In this document: positions 13,226 through 18,807 of the stretch, piece by piece
Layout: each line of letters opens with the position of its first letter
How positions within the stretch are numbered: the first letter of the stretch is position 1
NCBI GenBank assembly: GCA_964365465.1
Contig: CAYIPT010000012.1
Span: 1 to 20,758, forward strand
Length of the DNA stretch: 20,758 bases
Reading direction: 5' to 3'
Source of the DNA: WO2-35-19 sp964365465
Lineage (GTDB): Bacteria; Patescibacteriota; Minisyncoccia; Phycocordibacterales; WO2-35-19
The notes under the pieces: generated by a model
Seen by the model: only the letters and a program-made list of their open reading frames with translations
Told to the model about the DNA's origin: nothing
The model's database searches: none
Translations under genes and position numbers: made by a program

Positions 13226-14443
13226 TTATGGCAAAAATTGTTTCAAAATTTTCCACACTTTTTTGAATATATTTTGGCTGCGTTTCTTGAGGCCGAGCCG
13301 TTCTTCCTCCTCCGGCAAGTTGCCAATAATGCAGAGGCCATAAGCCACCGACCAAGAGGAGTCCTTAATTTGAAATTTTCCTGCTTGCCCCGGGCCTGTC
13401 GAAGAGTTGCCGATGTTCAAAGAGGCAATGCGGGCCGGCAGGCGGAGATAATTTCTGGCCAAGTCCTCAATCAAGCCGATGGAAGAAGAGCCGCCGGTCA
13501 CAATTATTCCGGCTGGCAAAAGCCCGGACTTGCCGTTTTTTTTCAGATGCGCTTCAATCAATTCAAAAATATCTCCCAGTCGGGCGGAAATTATTTCTTC
13601 CAATTTTTTCTTGGAATAACTGGTAGCTGTAACACCGCCAAGTTTTATCGACTCGGCCTCTTCCAGAGAAATTTTCAACCCTAAAGCGATATCATTTGTA
13701 ATATCGGATCCGCCGATGGGAAAAACCTCCAAAGATATGGGAATGCTGTTTTCAAACACCACAATGGAAACCGTTTCGGCTCCGATGTTAGCCAAAACGC
13801 AACCGGCTATTTTTTGGCTTTTGGTCAAAGTGACAAAACTGGCGGCAATGGGAGAGGCCACCACATCTATCACTTCCACCCCAGCTTCTTCCACTGCTTC
13901 AATCAAATCGTCCAAATGGGGCTCAATGCAAGTGATGAAGAGAGCTTTGGTTTCAAGCTTCACTCCTTTTATCCCCAAAGCTCTGCCTAAAACTTGTTTA
14001 CCGTCTATTTTCCAAGCGGTGGGAATTGAGTAAATAATTTTTCTGTTTTGAATCAAAGATGCGGGAATAGATTCTTCGGCCGCTGTAATCGCCTGATCCA
14101 TATCAACTTCTGTTATTTCTTGGTCGGCTCGAGAGACAATGGATGATCCCTGAGAGTTCACTCCGGCAAGGCCGACTCCGCCTATGGAAACAAAGGCCTT
14201 TTTTATTTTAATACCGGACGATTTTTCGGCTTGTTTTACGGCTAAACTTACGCTCTTTATGATATCAGCCGTGTTTATGATATAGCCATGTCGCAAACCT
14301 TTTGATTCGGCCCGGCCTGTGCCCAAAATAGTCGGCAAAGAATTTTCAGCGCCGTGCTGCGCCACAACAACACGCACCTCATAAGTTCCTACATCTATGC
14401 CGATTGTAATGCGCGAGCTCATATCTTTCCATTTTACTACCAT
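13226..14443 (-). CDS. ftsA: Cell-division actin-like protein FtsA
   Basis: This 405-residue actin-fold ATPase anchors FtsZ to the membrane. Landmarks are the phosphate-1 motif ITIGIDVGTYEVRV near the N-terminus, the SHS2-type domain with AFVSIGGVGLAG, phosphate-2 LANIGAETVSIVVFE, the adenosine motif GIIVTGGSSSIGLIEDLA, and a C-terminal amphipathic membrane-targeting helix (KKVWKILKQFLP). ATG 14443 is preceded by AAAGGA at 7-base spacing; the alternative ATG at 14422 begins MSSRITIGID. Either way the start lies inside the 3' end of ybeY (65 or 44 bases of overlap), an unusually long overlap implying translational coupling. Residues near NSSTGPGQAG may derive from a small dispersed repeat. Confidence 0.96.
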   Translation of the reverse strand: MVVKWKDMSSRITIGIDVGTYEVRVVVAQHGAENSLPTILGTGRAESKGLRHGYIINTADIIKSVSLAVKQAEKSSGIKIKKAFVSIGGVGLAGVNSQGSSIVSRADQEITEVDMDQAITAAEESIPASLIQNRKIIYSIPTAWKIDGKQVLGRALGIKGVKLETKALFITCIEPHLDDLIEAVEEAGVEVIDVVASPIAASFVTLTKSQKIAGCVLANIGAETVSIVVFENSIPISLEVFPIGGSDITNDIALGLKISLEEAESIKLGGVTATSYSKKKLEEIISARLGDIFELIEAHLKKNGKSGLLPAGIIVTGGSSSIGLIEDLARNYLRLPARIASLNIGNSSTGPGQAGKFQIKDSSWSVAYGLCIIGNLPEEEERLGLKKRSQNIFKKVWKILKQFLP

Positions 14444-14750
14444 GTCTCATTCCTTTCAAATGAAAAGATGCGTGGATAACTAAAAAGAGCAGATAATTTG
14501 CGAAGCTCCCGCGAAGCCATGGCGAAGTGGGATAAAATTCTTTCGCCTTTTTTTTAGCGACCTCTTTGCAAATAAAAATTTCTCCGCAATTTTTTGAAAG
14601 CGAAAAAGAAAGCACGTCCGTCGGTTTGTTTATTTTTTTATATTTTTTATTTAGCTCTCTTATTTTATTTTTGCTTACAAAAGCAAAAGAAAGCTCGTAT
14701 CGCTTCCCTAAAATCTCATTTTTAATTTTTTCTATTTTTAGCTTATTCAA
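14379..14750 (-). CDS. ybeY: Endoribonuclease YbeY (rRNA maturation)
   Basis: This is a short (123-residue) YbeY. The metal site H-x3-H-x5-H is seen as VIHASFHLKGMRH (H93, H97, H103), preceded by PTDVLSF (43-49), a conserved UPF0054 motif. YbeY is a zinc-dependent RNase involved in 16S 3'-end maturation and ribosome quality control. Residues about 73-82 (YPTSPWLRGS) are encoded by an 11-bp-period repeat (14500-14527) lying in frame between two conserved helices. The C-terminus after KMERYE is not conserved-looking and overlaps the ftsA start. The start overlaps the rpsU stop by 8 bases, so rpsU-ybeY-ftsA are tightly coupled. Confidence 0.88.
   Translation of the reverse strand: MNKLKIEKIKNEILGKRYELSFAFVSKNKIRELNKKYKKINKPTDVLSFSLSKNCGEIFICKEVAKKKAKEFYPTSPWLRGSFANYLLFLVIHASFHLKGMRHGSKMERYELAHYNRHRCRNL
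14500..14527. repeat. Three GCGAAG units at 11-base period inside ybeY
   Basis: GCGAAG occurs at 14500-14505, 14511-14516 and 14522-14527, separated by 5-base spacers. The same unit and period occur at 18727-18743 inside lepB. It is read in frame by ybeY. Confidence 0.6.
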
Positions 14751-14979
14751 GAGTACCGGGCATTTTACCCATTTTAATAAGTTCTCTTATTCTGGTTCTT
14801 TCACCAATTTTTTTAAGTGTTTTTTTCTTTTTGACATATTCTGAAAGTTTTCTGACACTGTATCGGCAACTTCGCAGACGCGCTAAAATGCCCGAGCCCT
14901 GCACTCTTTTTGTAAACTTTCTTATAAGTCCCAAATTATTATCGTTTCCGCTTTTCGCCACTTCAACATTCGTCGCCAT
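14743..14979 (-). CDS. rpsU: Small ribosomal subunit protein bS21
   Basis: This is a 78-residue highly basic protein. The segment LIRKFTKRVQGSGILARLRSCRY matches the bS21 core (L-x-R-F-K-R-x-V-x-x-SG-x-L-x-E-x-R-R-R-x-x-Y), followed by Lys/Arg-rich helices. bS21 helps the 30S subunit in translation initiation. An extended -10 (TGCTATTAT) immediately precedes the ATG, so the mRNA is probably leaderless. It is the first gene of the rpsU-ybeY-ftsA-ftsZ unit. The N-terminus is longer than in E. coli. Confidence 0.85.
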   Translation of the reverse strand: MATNVEVAKSGNDNNLGLIRKFTKRVQGSGILARLRSCRYSVRKLSEYVKKKKTLKKIGERTRIRELIKMGKMPGTLE

Positions 14980-14985
14980 AAAAAT

Positions 14986-15014
14986 ATAATAGCATAGTTA
15001 AAAAAAATCACAAA
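14986..15014 (-). promoter_or_regulatory. Promoter of the rpsU-ybeY-ftsA-ftsZ cluster
   Basis: Read on the minus strand, TTGTGA (complement of 15009-15014), about 17 bases, then TGC-TATTAT (-10, complement of 14986-14991). The predicted transcription start coincides with the rpsU ATG at 14979. Confidence 0.55.
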
Positions 15015-15020
15015 TTCTAA

Positions 15021-15060
15021 CCTTCCCCCAGCCCCTTCCTTACCTTAAGGAAGGGGTGAC
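15021..15060. repeat. GC-rich palindromic repeat upstream of rpsU
   Basis: CCCCTTCCTTA (15032-15042), loop CCT, TAAGGAAGGGG (15046-15056), with lead CCTTCCCCCAG: a perfect 11-bp stem. The 15000-15214 intergenic region otherwise holds only the next repeat and the terminator. Confidence 0.72.
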
Positions 15061-15106
15061 TGCCATTTATTATTCAGTTTTAATTATGGAACTTGTTGCG
15101 CGGTTT

Positions 15107-15139
15107 CCCCCTTAAAGTAAGGGGGATTAAGGGGGTTAG
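15107..15139. repeat. CCCCCTTA-type palindromic element, intergenic copy
   Basis: CCCCCTTA (15107-15114), loop AAG, TAAGGGGG (15118-15125), then ATTAAGGGGGTTAG. It is almost the same as 11018-11051. Confidence 0.78.
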
Positions 15140-15157
15140 ATTGAAGAAATTAAAATC

Positions 15158-15202
15158 AAAAAACCCCGCGCTGACAAGCCACGGGGCTTTGTCGACGCGG
15201 GG
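15158..15202 (-). terminator. Strong GC-rich intrinsic terminator (copy 1)
   Basis: Nested stem: CCCCGCG (15164-15170) with CGCGGGG (15196-15202), and inside it TGACAAGCC with GGCTTTGTC-A around ACGG. On the minus strand it ends in a run of six T (complement of 15158-15163). It ends the 15215-15967 gene. About 35 bases are identical to copy 2 at 16706-16752. Confidence 0.88.
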
Positions 15203-15214
15203 CGGGGGAGAAGA

Positions 15215-15967
15215 CTACTTGCTGTCGAGAATGGCGTTGATCTTGCGGGCAGTGGTAAACCTGTCGCAAAGAGGCCAGTAGAAATAGCGATGGTTGGAAA
15301 AACCGATGGTCTTGGCGAGTTGCTGAATGGCGTGATTCTTTTTGGACGCGATACACAGTCCTTCGTAGAGTTCACGGGTTTCCGTGATGAGGCTACTCTC
15401 TTTTTTCTTGAGTTGCTCGAGCTCTGCCCACGCCTTACTCAATGCCAGCTCAGTCGCCGTGAGTGTTCGCCGAAGGGCCACGAGATCGTTTTCGAGCTCC
15501 TGTCGCGACTTGCCCAGTTGTGGGCCGCCGAATTCTTCATAGGGACGAATCTTTCCATCCCGTACGAGTTCGAACAACTTGATGATCTTGTCGCGGTCCT
15601 GGCCGTAGAAACTAACCTGATGCACGACATCAACCCAGAAATCTACGACACAAATCGTTTCTTTGATCTCCGATTTTTCTTCCTCGGGCAAGGTATACTT
15701 GCCTCTGGTGCGTTTGCCGCCGAGAAGTCTCTCGTCCATCTGACACTTTCCTTTGAACGCCACGATGAACGGCTTGATCTCCTCGGAGATGGGTCCATTC
15801 AGAGGAATCTCGCTGTGAACGACGCCCTGGTTAATGGACACTCGAGTGTGCCCAATATAGTAATCCGTTACCATCTCGACATTTTTGCCCCAGCCAGCGC
15901 GGCGGGACTCTTTCGTCAGTTTCTTCTTCGCTTCCTCATTGAGGATTGCGGTGATCTCCAGTTCCAT
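15215..15967 (-). CDS. Coiled-coil protein of unknown function, stand-alone cassette
   Basis: I do not recognise a family for these 250 residues. The N-terminal two-thirds is mixed alpha/beta (ELEITAILNEEAKKKLTKESRR, VDFWVDVVHQVSFYGQDRDK). Residues about 155-200 (SRQELENDLVALRRTLTATE and following AELEQLKKKE) form a coiled coil, and the end (FSNHRYFYWPLCDRFTTARKI) is compact and aromatic. There is no signal peptide or membrane segment. Base use is visibly more GC-rich than in neighbouring genes (many GTC, CTC, CGC codons). It has its own promoter (16030-16058), an AAAGGAG Shine-Dalgarno at 6-base spacing (complement of 15974-15980) and its own terminator. This is rare in this window and suggests horizontal transfer or very high expression. 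Confidence 0.72.
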   Translation of the reverse strand: MELEITAILNEEAKKKLTKESRRAGWGKNVEMVTDYYIGHTRVSINQGVVHSEIPLNGPISEEIKPFIVAFKGKCQMDERLLGGKRTRGKYTLPEEEKSEIKETICVVDFWVDVVHQVSFYGQDRDKIIKLFELVRDGKIRPYEEFGGPQLGKSRQELENDLVALRRTLTATELALSKAWAELEQLKKKESSLITETRELYEGLCIASKKNHAIQQLAKTIGFSNHRYFYWPLCDRFTTARKINAILDSK

Positions 15968-16029
15968 TTGGAACTCCTTTCATCATCAGCATCAACAGTA
16001 GTCTGTCCTATGAAAGAACAGCCATATAC

Positions 16030-16058
16030 ATGTTAGCATAGAATAATATTTCCGTCAA
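16030..16058 (-). promoter_or_regulatory. Sigma70-like promoter of the 250-residue gene
   Basis: Minus strand: TTGACG (complement of 16053-16058), exactly 17 bases, TAACAT (complement of 16030-16035). The transcript would start near 16023, giving a leader of about 55 bases before the ATG at 15967. Confidence 0.72.
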
Positions 16059-16122
16059 GTTTTTCGTTGACTTTTCTAAAATACTATGAAAAATAAGGTT
16101 GATTTTAAATCCACAATTTTGA

Positions 16123-16151
16123 TTGACAACCCATCTTGTTTTTGATAGCAT
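16123..16151 (+). promoter_or_regulatory. Sigma70-like promoter of a candidate small RNA
   Basis: TTGACA (16123-16128), exactly 17 bases, TAGCAT (16146-16151) on the plus strand, divergent from the 16030-16058 promoter. It points into a region with no good reading frame that ends in a terminator at 16224-16255. Confidence 0.7.
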
Positions 16152-16156
16152 GCTTG

Positions 16157-16255
16157 TGTGTCCATGGGCGCAAGCCCCATTCGGATAAGGAATTCCAAAG
16201 CCGAAAATGGGCACAACAAAAATACTCGCTACTATTTTTTGCGAGTGTTTTTGTT
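16157..16255 (+). ncRNA. Candidate ~100-nt structured small RNA
   Basis: A consensus promoter precedes it and an intrinsic terminator ends it (ACTCGC 16224-16229, GCGAGT 16241-16246, T-rich tail). The body folds by hand into a three-way junction. P1 is TGTG-T-CC (16157-16163) with GGCACA (16210-16215). P2 is GGGC-GCAA-GCCC (16166-16177), capped by a GNRA tetraloop. P3 is TTCGG (16180-16184) with CCGAA (16201-16205), containing the self-complementary GGAATTCC (16189-16196). No coding potential of note. I found no match in memory to SRP, 6S, tmRNA or common riboswitches. Its 3' end overlaps the end of the convergent gene at 16232. Confidence 0.6.
16224..16255. terminator. Bidirectional intrinsic terminator
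   Basis: ACTCGC (16224-16229) and GCGAGT (16241-16246) with a T-rich tail on the plus strand, and TATTTTTGTTG after the stem on the minus strand. It serves the small RNA and the convergent nuclease-like gene, whose stop codon (16232-16234) lies in the loop. Confidence 0.8.
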
Positions 16256-16672
16256 TACTACTCTTTCATATTTCATCACACTCCAAAAATGTATTTGACC
16301 ATTTCCGATTTTTCTTAAAACAACTTTTATTTTTGATTTTTGCTTTCCAACAAAAGATGTTATCGCCCAATATTCAACTTCTTTAATTTCTCTTTTGCCT
16401 TTAATTTTCCTTCTACTTATTGGTACTTTAATTTTATAATATTTATCAATTATTTTTGCTGTTTTAATCACTGGGATAACCAATGGTAGTAAACCTAATT
16501 TATACATCTGTTCTTTGGTAGACCTTTCTCTACCGGAAACTTCATGTCTCAAATGATAAAATCCGTCTGAATTGAAATTAACATTTTCTTTAACACATGG
16601 ACAAAAAACTGGTTTAAATTTTTTATATTCTTTTCGCCTAGAATCCAATAATTTTCTGAATTTATTTTTCAC
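16232..16672 (-). CDS. Putative BECR-fold (barnase/colicin/RelE-like) nuclease
   Basis: This is a 146-residue basic protein starting at GTG 16672 (no ATG fits; the promoter is directly adjacent). Layout: a Lys/Arg-rich N-terminal helix, FCPCVKENVNFNSDGFYHLRHE with R-x-R following, a helix MYKLGLLPLVIPVIKTAKII, and beta strands EYWAITSFVG, KIKVVLRKIG and IHFWSVMKYE. The helix-plus-antiparallel-sheet order with His, Lys/Arg and a late FWSV strand resembles phage-type BECR nucleases and RelE-like toxins. The similarity is by pattern only. The gene is very AT-rich compared with the two cassettes around it. An antitoxin is not obvious; the neighbouring genes are transcribed independently. Confidence 0.5.
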   Translation of the reverse strand: MKNKFRKLLDSRRKEYKKFKPVFCPCVKENVNFNSDGFYHLRHEVSGRERSTKEQMYKLGLLPLVIPVIKTAKIIDKYYKIKVPISRRKIKGKREIKEVEYWAITSFVGKQKSKIKVVLRKIGNGQIHFWSVMKYERVVNKNTRKK

Positions 16673-16678
16673 TTTAAT

Positions 16679-16707
16679 ATTTTAAACTAACTCTACTTTT
16701 TACGCAA
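16679..16707 (-). promoter_or_regulatory. Promoter of the nuclease-like gene, leaderless
   Basis: Minus strand: TTGCGT (complement of 16702-16707), 17 bases, TAAAAT (complement of 16679-16684). The predicted start is at the GTG codon (16672). The -35 overlaps the A-tract of the preceding terminator. Confidence 0.6.
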
Positions 16708-16752
16708 AAAAAACCCCGCGCTGACAAGCCACGGGGCTTTGTCAGACGCGGG
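16706..16752 (-). terminator. Strong GC-rich intrinsic terminator (copy 2)
   Basis: CCCGCG (16715-16720) with CGCGGG (16747-16752), and CTGACAAGCC (16721-16730) with GGCTTTGTCAG (16735-16745, one T bulge), loop ACGG. The minus strand continues into eight T (complement of 16706-16713). It ends the 16776-17024 gene and is near-identical to 15158-15202. Confidence 0.9.
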
Positions 16753-16775
16753 ACGGGAGAAAATGATGGTCTGTT

Positions 16776-17024
16776 CTATCTTCCTTTGCGCCGGAAACGA
16801 AGACGTTGTTGTCTCCGGCGGCCAGAAGTGGATATCATCTGAACCGGAATTCGTTCACCTACTCGTTCAGCCAATTCAACAATGGCGTCGTCAACTTCCT
16901 TTTTGTATTTAACTTTGGCATTCGTGTCTTGAATGCGTTTTTCAACTCTCTCTGTGTTGATAGTAAGTTTTTCCGGCTCAAGAAGTTTACGAAGAGTTTT
17001 TCCGTCAATTCTCGCGTGGCACAT
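16776..17024 (-). CDS. Small basic protein of unknown function, stand-alone cassette
   Basis: These 82 residues match no family I know. The N-terminus (MCHARIDGKTLRKLLEPEKL) is followed by a charged amphipathic helix (TERVEKRIQDTNAKVKYKKEVDDAIVELAERV, in two parts) and a strongly basic tail (GRRRQQRLRFRRKGR), which suggests nucleic-acid or ribosome binding. AGGAGG (complement of 17031-17036) sits 6 bases before ATG 17024, which decides the start over an upstream TTG. It has its own promoter (17042-17070) and the copy-2 terminator, so its build matches the 250-residue gene at 15215. The signals suggest high expression; the function is unknown. Confidence 0.68.
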   Translation of the reverse strand: MCHARIDGKTLRKLLEPEKLTINTERVEKRIQDTNAKVKYKKEVDDAIVELAERVGERIPVQMISTSGRRRQQRLRFRRKGR

Positions 17025-17030
17025 GTGCAA

Positions 17031-17070
17031 CCTCCTTTTAAAATATATAACAAATAAAAATTTTACACAA
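17031..17070 (-). promoter_or_regulatory. Promoter and perfect Shine-Dalgarno of the small basic protein gene
   Basis: Minus strand: TTGTGT (complement of 17065-17070), 17 bases, TATATT (complement of 17042-17047), then AGGAGG (complement of 17031-17036). The -35 overlaps the last codons of the HisRS-like gene. Confidence 0.62.
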
Positions 17071-18151
17071 CCAACTTTTTAACTCTCTCTGCCAGCTCGC
17101 AGATAGGCACAATTTCTTGGGCGCGAGTAACATTGTTGCGGATAATAACGGAATTTTCCAGGGCCTCTTTTTGGCCGACGAGAATAATATACGGGGCTTC
17201 TGATATTTCAGCCGCTCCTATTTGGCCGCTTAATTTATCTTTGGCGATTGCATGGATAACATTAACCCCGGTTTTATAAAGCTCATTAAGTATAAGAAAA
17301 CTTTTTAATTTGGCTTCGGGGCCGAACTGGACCAGATAAAATGAGGTCTTGCTCGCTCTAACTTTGACTTTTCTTAAATTTTTCTTGAGTTTGGCGGAAA
17401 TATTCAAAACTATGCACGGCAAGTCTTTTTTACATCCTATTTTTTTGGCCAGCCGGTTAAAACGAAATCCCGAAGCCAGTTCTTCGTTGGTATCAGCGTT
17501 TATTATGGAAAATATGGTTTCCGAACCGATGTCAGGATCGCCCATTAAATGATGATTGATGACATAGGGGGTGTCCATAACTTCCAAAAATTCAAGCACC
17601 TCTTTGAAATGCAACCGGCTTGACTCCGATAAAAAGTCGATTGGTTTTGGGCATTGAGCTTCAAAATTTTCGCAATCTTCTTTTTTATTTTTTCTGGCAA
17701 AAATCGCAAGCTTTCTCTGAAATTCGCCTATGGAATCCTTGTCTCCGATGGAATTAACCTGAACTTCCAAATTTTTATAACCGATGGCATTCAAAATGGT
17801 GATGCCGGTTTGGATAGCCAGACACTCGCAGACACTTTTGGTTGAGCCCAAAGAAATAATTGATGATTCAAGACGGCCGGTTTTTTTCCTCTCTTTTGAT
17901 CCCGGGAAAGGTCTTTCACAATAAAACATATTTGGCTGAGGAAGAGCCATCATTCTATCTTCAAAATACATCCGCAAAAGAGCCGCTTTTTCGGTCGGAT
18001 GCGAAGATTGATCAAAATTCTTGATATAATCAAAATCCTGTTTTTCTATTTTGGGAGGAATTATGGGCCGAAAGCCAAAAAATTTTGCAATCTTGCCGGC
18101 CTCGTTTATTTCTTTAATATTTCTGTCTAGAATGATTTTTTCTTCTGTCAT
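17063..18151 (-). CDS. Histidyl-tRNA synthetase-like paralogue
   Basis: These 362 residues are related to class II HisRS/HisZ. The central part (QVNSIGDKDSIGEFQRKLAIF ... SRLHFKEVLEFLEVMDTPYVIN) follows the HisRS insertion domain, and the C-terminus (PYIILVGQKEALENSVIIRN ... IVPICELAERVKKLV) is the HisRS-type anticodon-binding domain. The catalytic core is degraded: motif 2 is replaced by FYCERPFPGSKERKKTGR, and the HisRS-specific LVRGLDYY-type loop reads HHLMGDPDIGSETIF. It is probably not a standard synthetase. HisZ needs HisG, for which nothing here gives evidence. A regulatory or tRNA-binding role is possible. It lies 15 bases downstream of lepB and may be co-transcribed with it. Confidence 0.75.
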   Translation of the reverse strand: MTEEKIILDRNIKEINEAGKIAKFFGFRPIIPPKIEKQDFDYIKNFDQSSHPTEKAALLRMYFEDRMMALPQPNMFYCERPFPGSKERKKTGRLESSIISLGSTKSVCECLAIQTGITILNAIGYKNLEVQVNSIGDKDSIGEFQRKLAIFARKNKKEDCENFEAQCPKPIDFLSESSRLHFKEVLEFLEVMDTPYVINHHLMGDPDIGSETIFSIINADTNEELASGFRFNRLAKKIGCKKDLPCIVLNISAKLKKNLRKVKVRASKTSFYLVQFGPEAKLKSFLILNELYKTGVNVIHAIAKDKLSGQIGAAEISEAPYIILVGQKEALENSVIIRNNVTRAQEIVPICELAERVKKLVV

Positions 18152-18166
18152 TATTGTTTAAAAATT

Positions 18167-18766
18167 TTAATATAAGCCGGGCCAAAGAGTTATTTTACCT
18201 AACGGCAATAATCTTATAAACGGTCTGCCTATAATATATTTTTTGGGTACCGATCCCCATATCCTAGAGTCAGAACTGCCAGCCCTATTATCTCCCATAA
18301 CAAAATACTCATCCACTCCCAATTTGGCTGAAAAATTTTCGTCTTTTTTATAAACAATATACGGCTCGCTTAGTTTGAGGCCGTTTTTATTATTTTCATT
18401 ATAAATAGCGACTAAACCGTTTTTTATTTCAACAGTGTCTCCTGGAAAGCCGATAAGCCGTTTTATAAAAAATTTGGAAGTATCTTTTGGGTATCTTATT
18501 ATAACAACCGATTCTCTTTTGGGTTTCTCAAATCTTTTGCTTATCTGGTCCACAATCAGGTAATCCCCATTCTTGAATGTCGGGTCCATTGAAGCCCCGC
18601 TCACTATATATGGCTGAGCCACATAAATGCGAAATGGCACCACAATCAATATAGCGACAATCGCATATTTAACAAATTCCCAAAAGGAAGACGGTTTTTC
18701 AATTTGCTCGGGGATTTGCTTGTCCAGCGAAGCTTTAGCGAAGTTGGAATTGTTGTCCTCGTTCAT
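18167..18766 (-). CDS. lepB: Signal peptidase I (LepB)
   Basis: This 199-residue type I signal peptidase has a single TM anchor (about 30-50), the nucleophile box VSGASMDPTFKNGDYL (S59), the general base Lys102 in KFFIKRLIGFPGD, and the late boxes DEYFVMGDNRAGSSDSR and WGSVP. It cleaves ordinary Sec signals, in contrast to the Ser/His SipW at 7470. The N-terminal FAKASLDK is encoded by a small dispersed repeat (18727-18743). The start is fixed by a TATAAT directly upstream, giving a leaderless mRNA. It is divergent from pth with only 41 bases between them. Confidence 0.96.
   Translation of the reverse strand: MNEDNNSNFAKASLDKQIPEQIEKPSSFWEFVKYAIVAILIVVPFRIYVAQPYIVSGASMDPTFKNGDYLIVDQISKRFEKPKRESVVIIRYPKDTSKFFIKRLIGFPGDTVEIKNGLVAIYNENNKNGLKLSEPYIVYKKDENFSAKLGVDEYFVMGDNRAGSSDSRIWGSVPKKYIIGRPFIRLLPLGKITLWPGLY
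18727..18743. repeat. GCGAAG repeat at 11-base period in the lepB N-terminus
   Basis: GCGAAG at 18727-18732 and 18738-18743, the same unit and period as in ybeY (14500-14527). In lepB it encodes the FAKASLDK stretch before the membrane anchor. Confidence 0.55.
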
Positions 18767-18773
18767 TTAAGCT

Positions 18774-18801
18774 ATTATATTACACATACTAATTAATTCA
18801 A
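18774..18801 (-). promoter_or_regulatory. Promoter of lepB, leaderless
   Basis: Minus strand: TTGAAT (complement of 18796-18801), 16 bases, TATAAT (complement of 18774-18779), with the start about 7 bases on, at the lepB ATG (18766). Confidence 0.6.
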
Positions 18802-18807
18802 AATTTT

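Noticed and set aside
15290..16036. Long plus-strand frame (248 codons) opposite the coiled-coil gene
   Set aside because: The minus-strand frame has a promoter, Shine-Dalgarno, coiled coil and terminator; the plus frame has none and looks like an antisense shadow of GC-richer DNA.
16157..16220. Small SRP (4.5S) RNA
   Set aside because: The conserved GGAAG tetraloop region and the symmetric loop of SRP RNA are absent.
16136..16318. Sixty-codon plus frame over the small RNA region
   Set aside because: It starts upstream of the predicted transcription start, crosses the terminator and shows no protein features.
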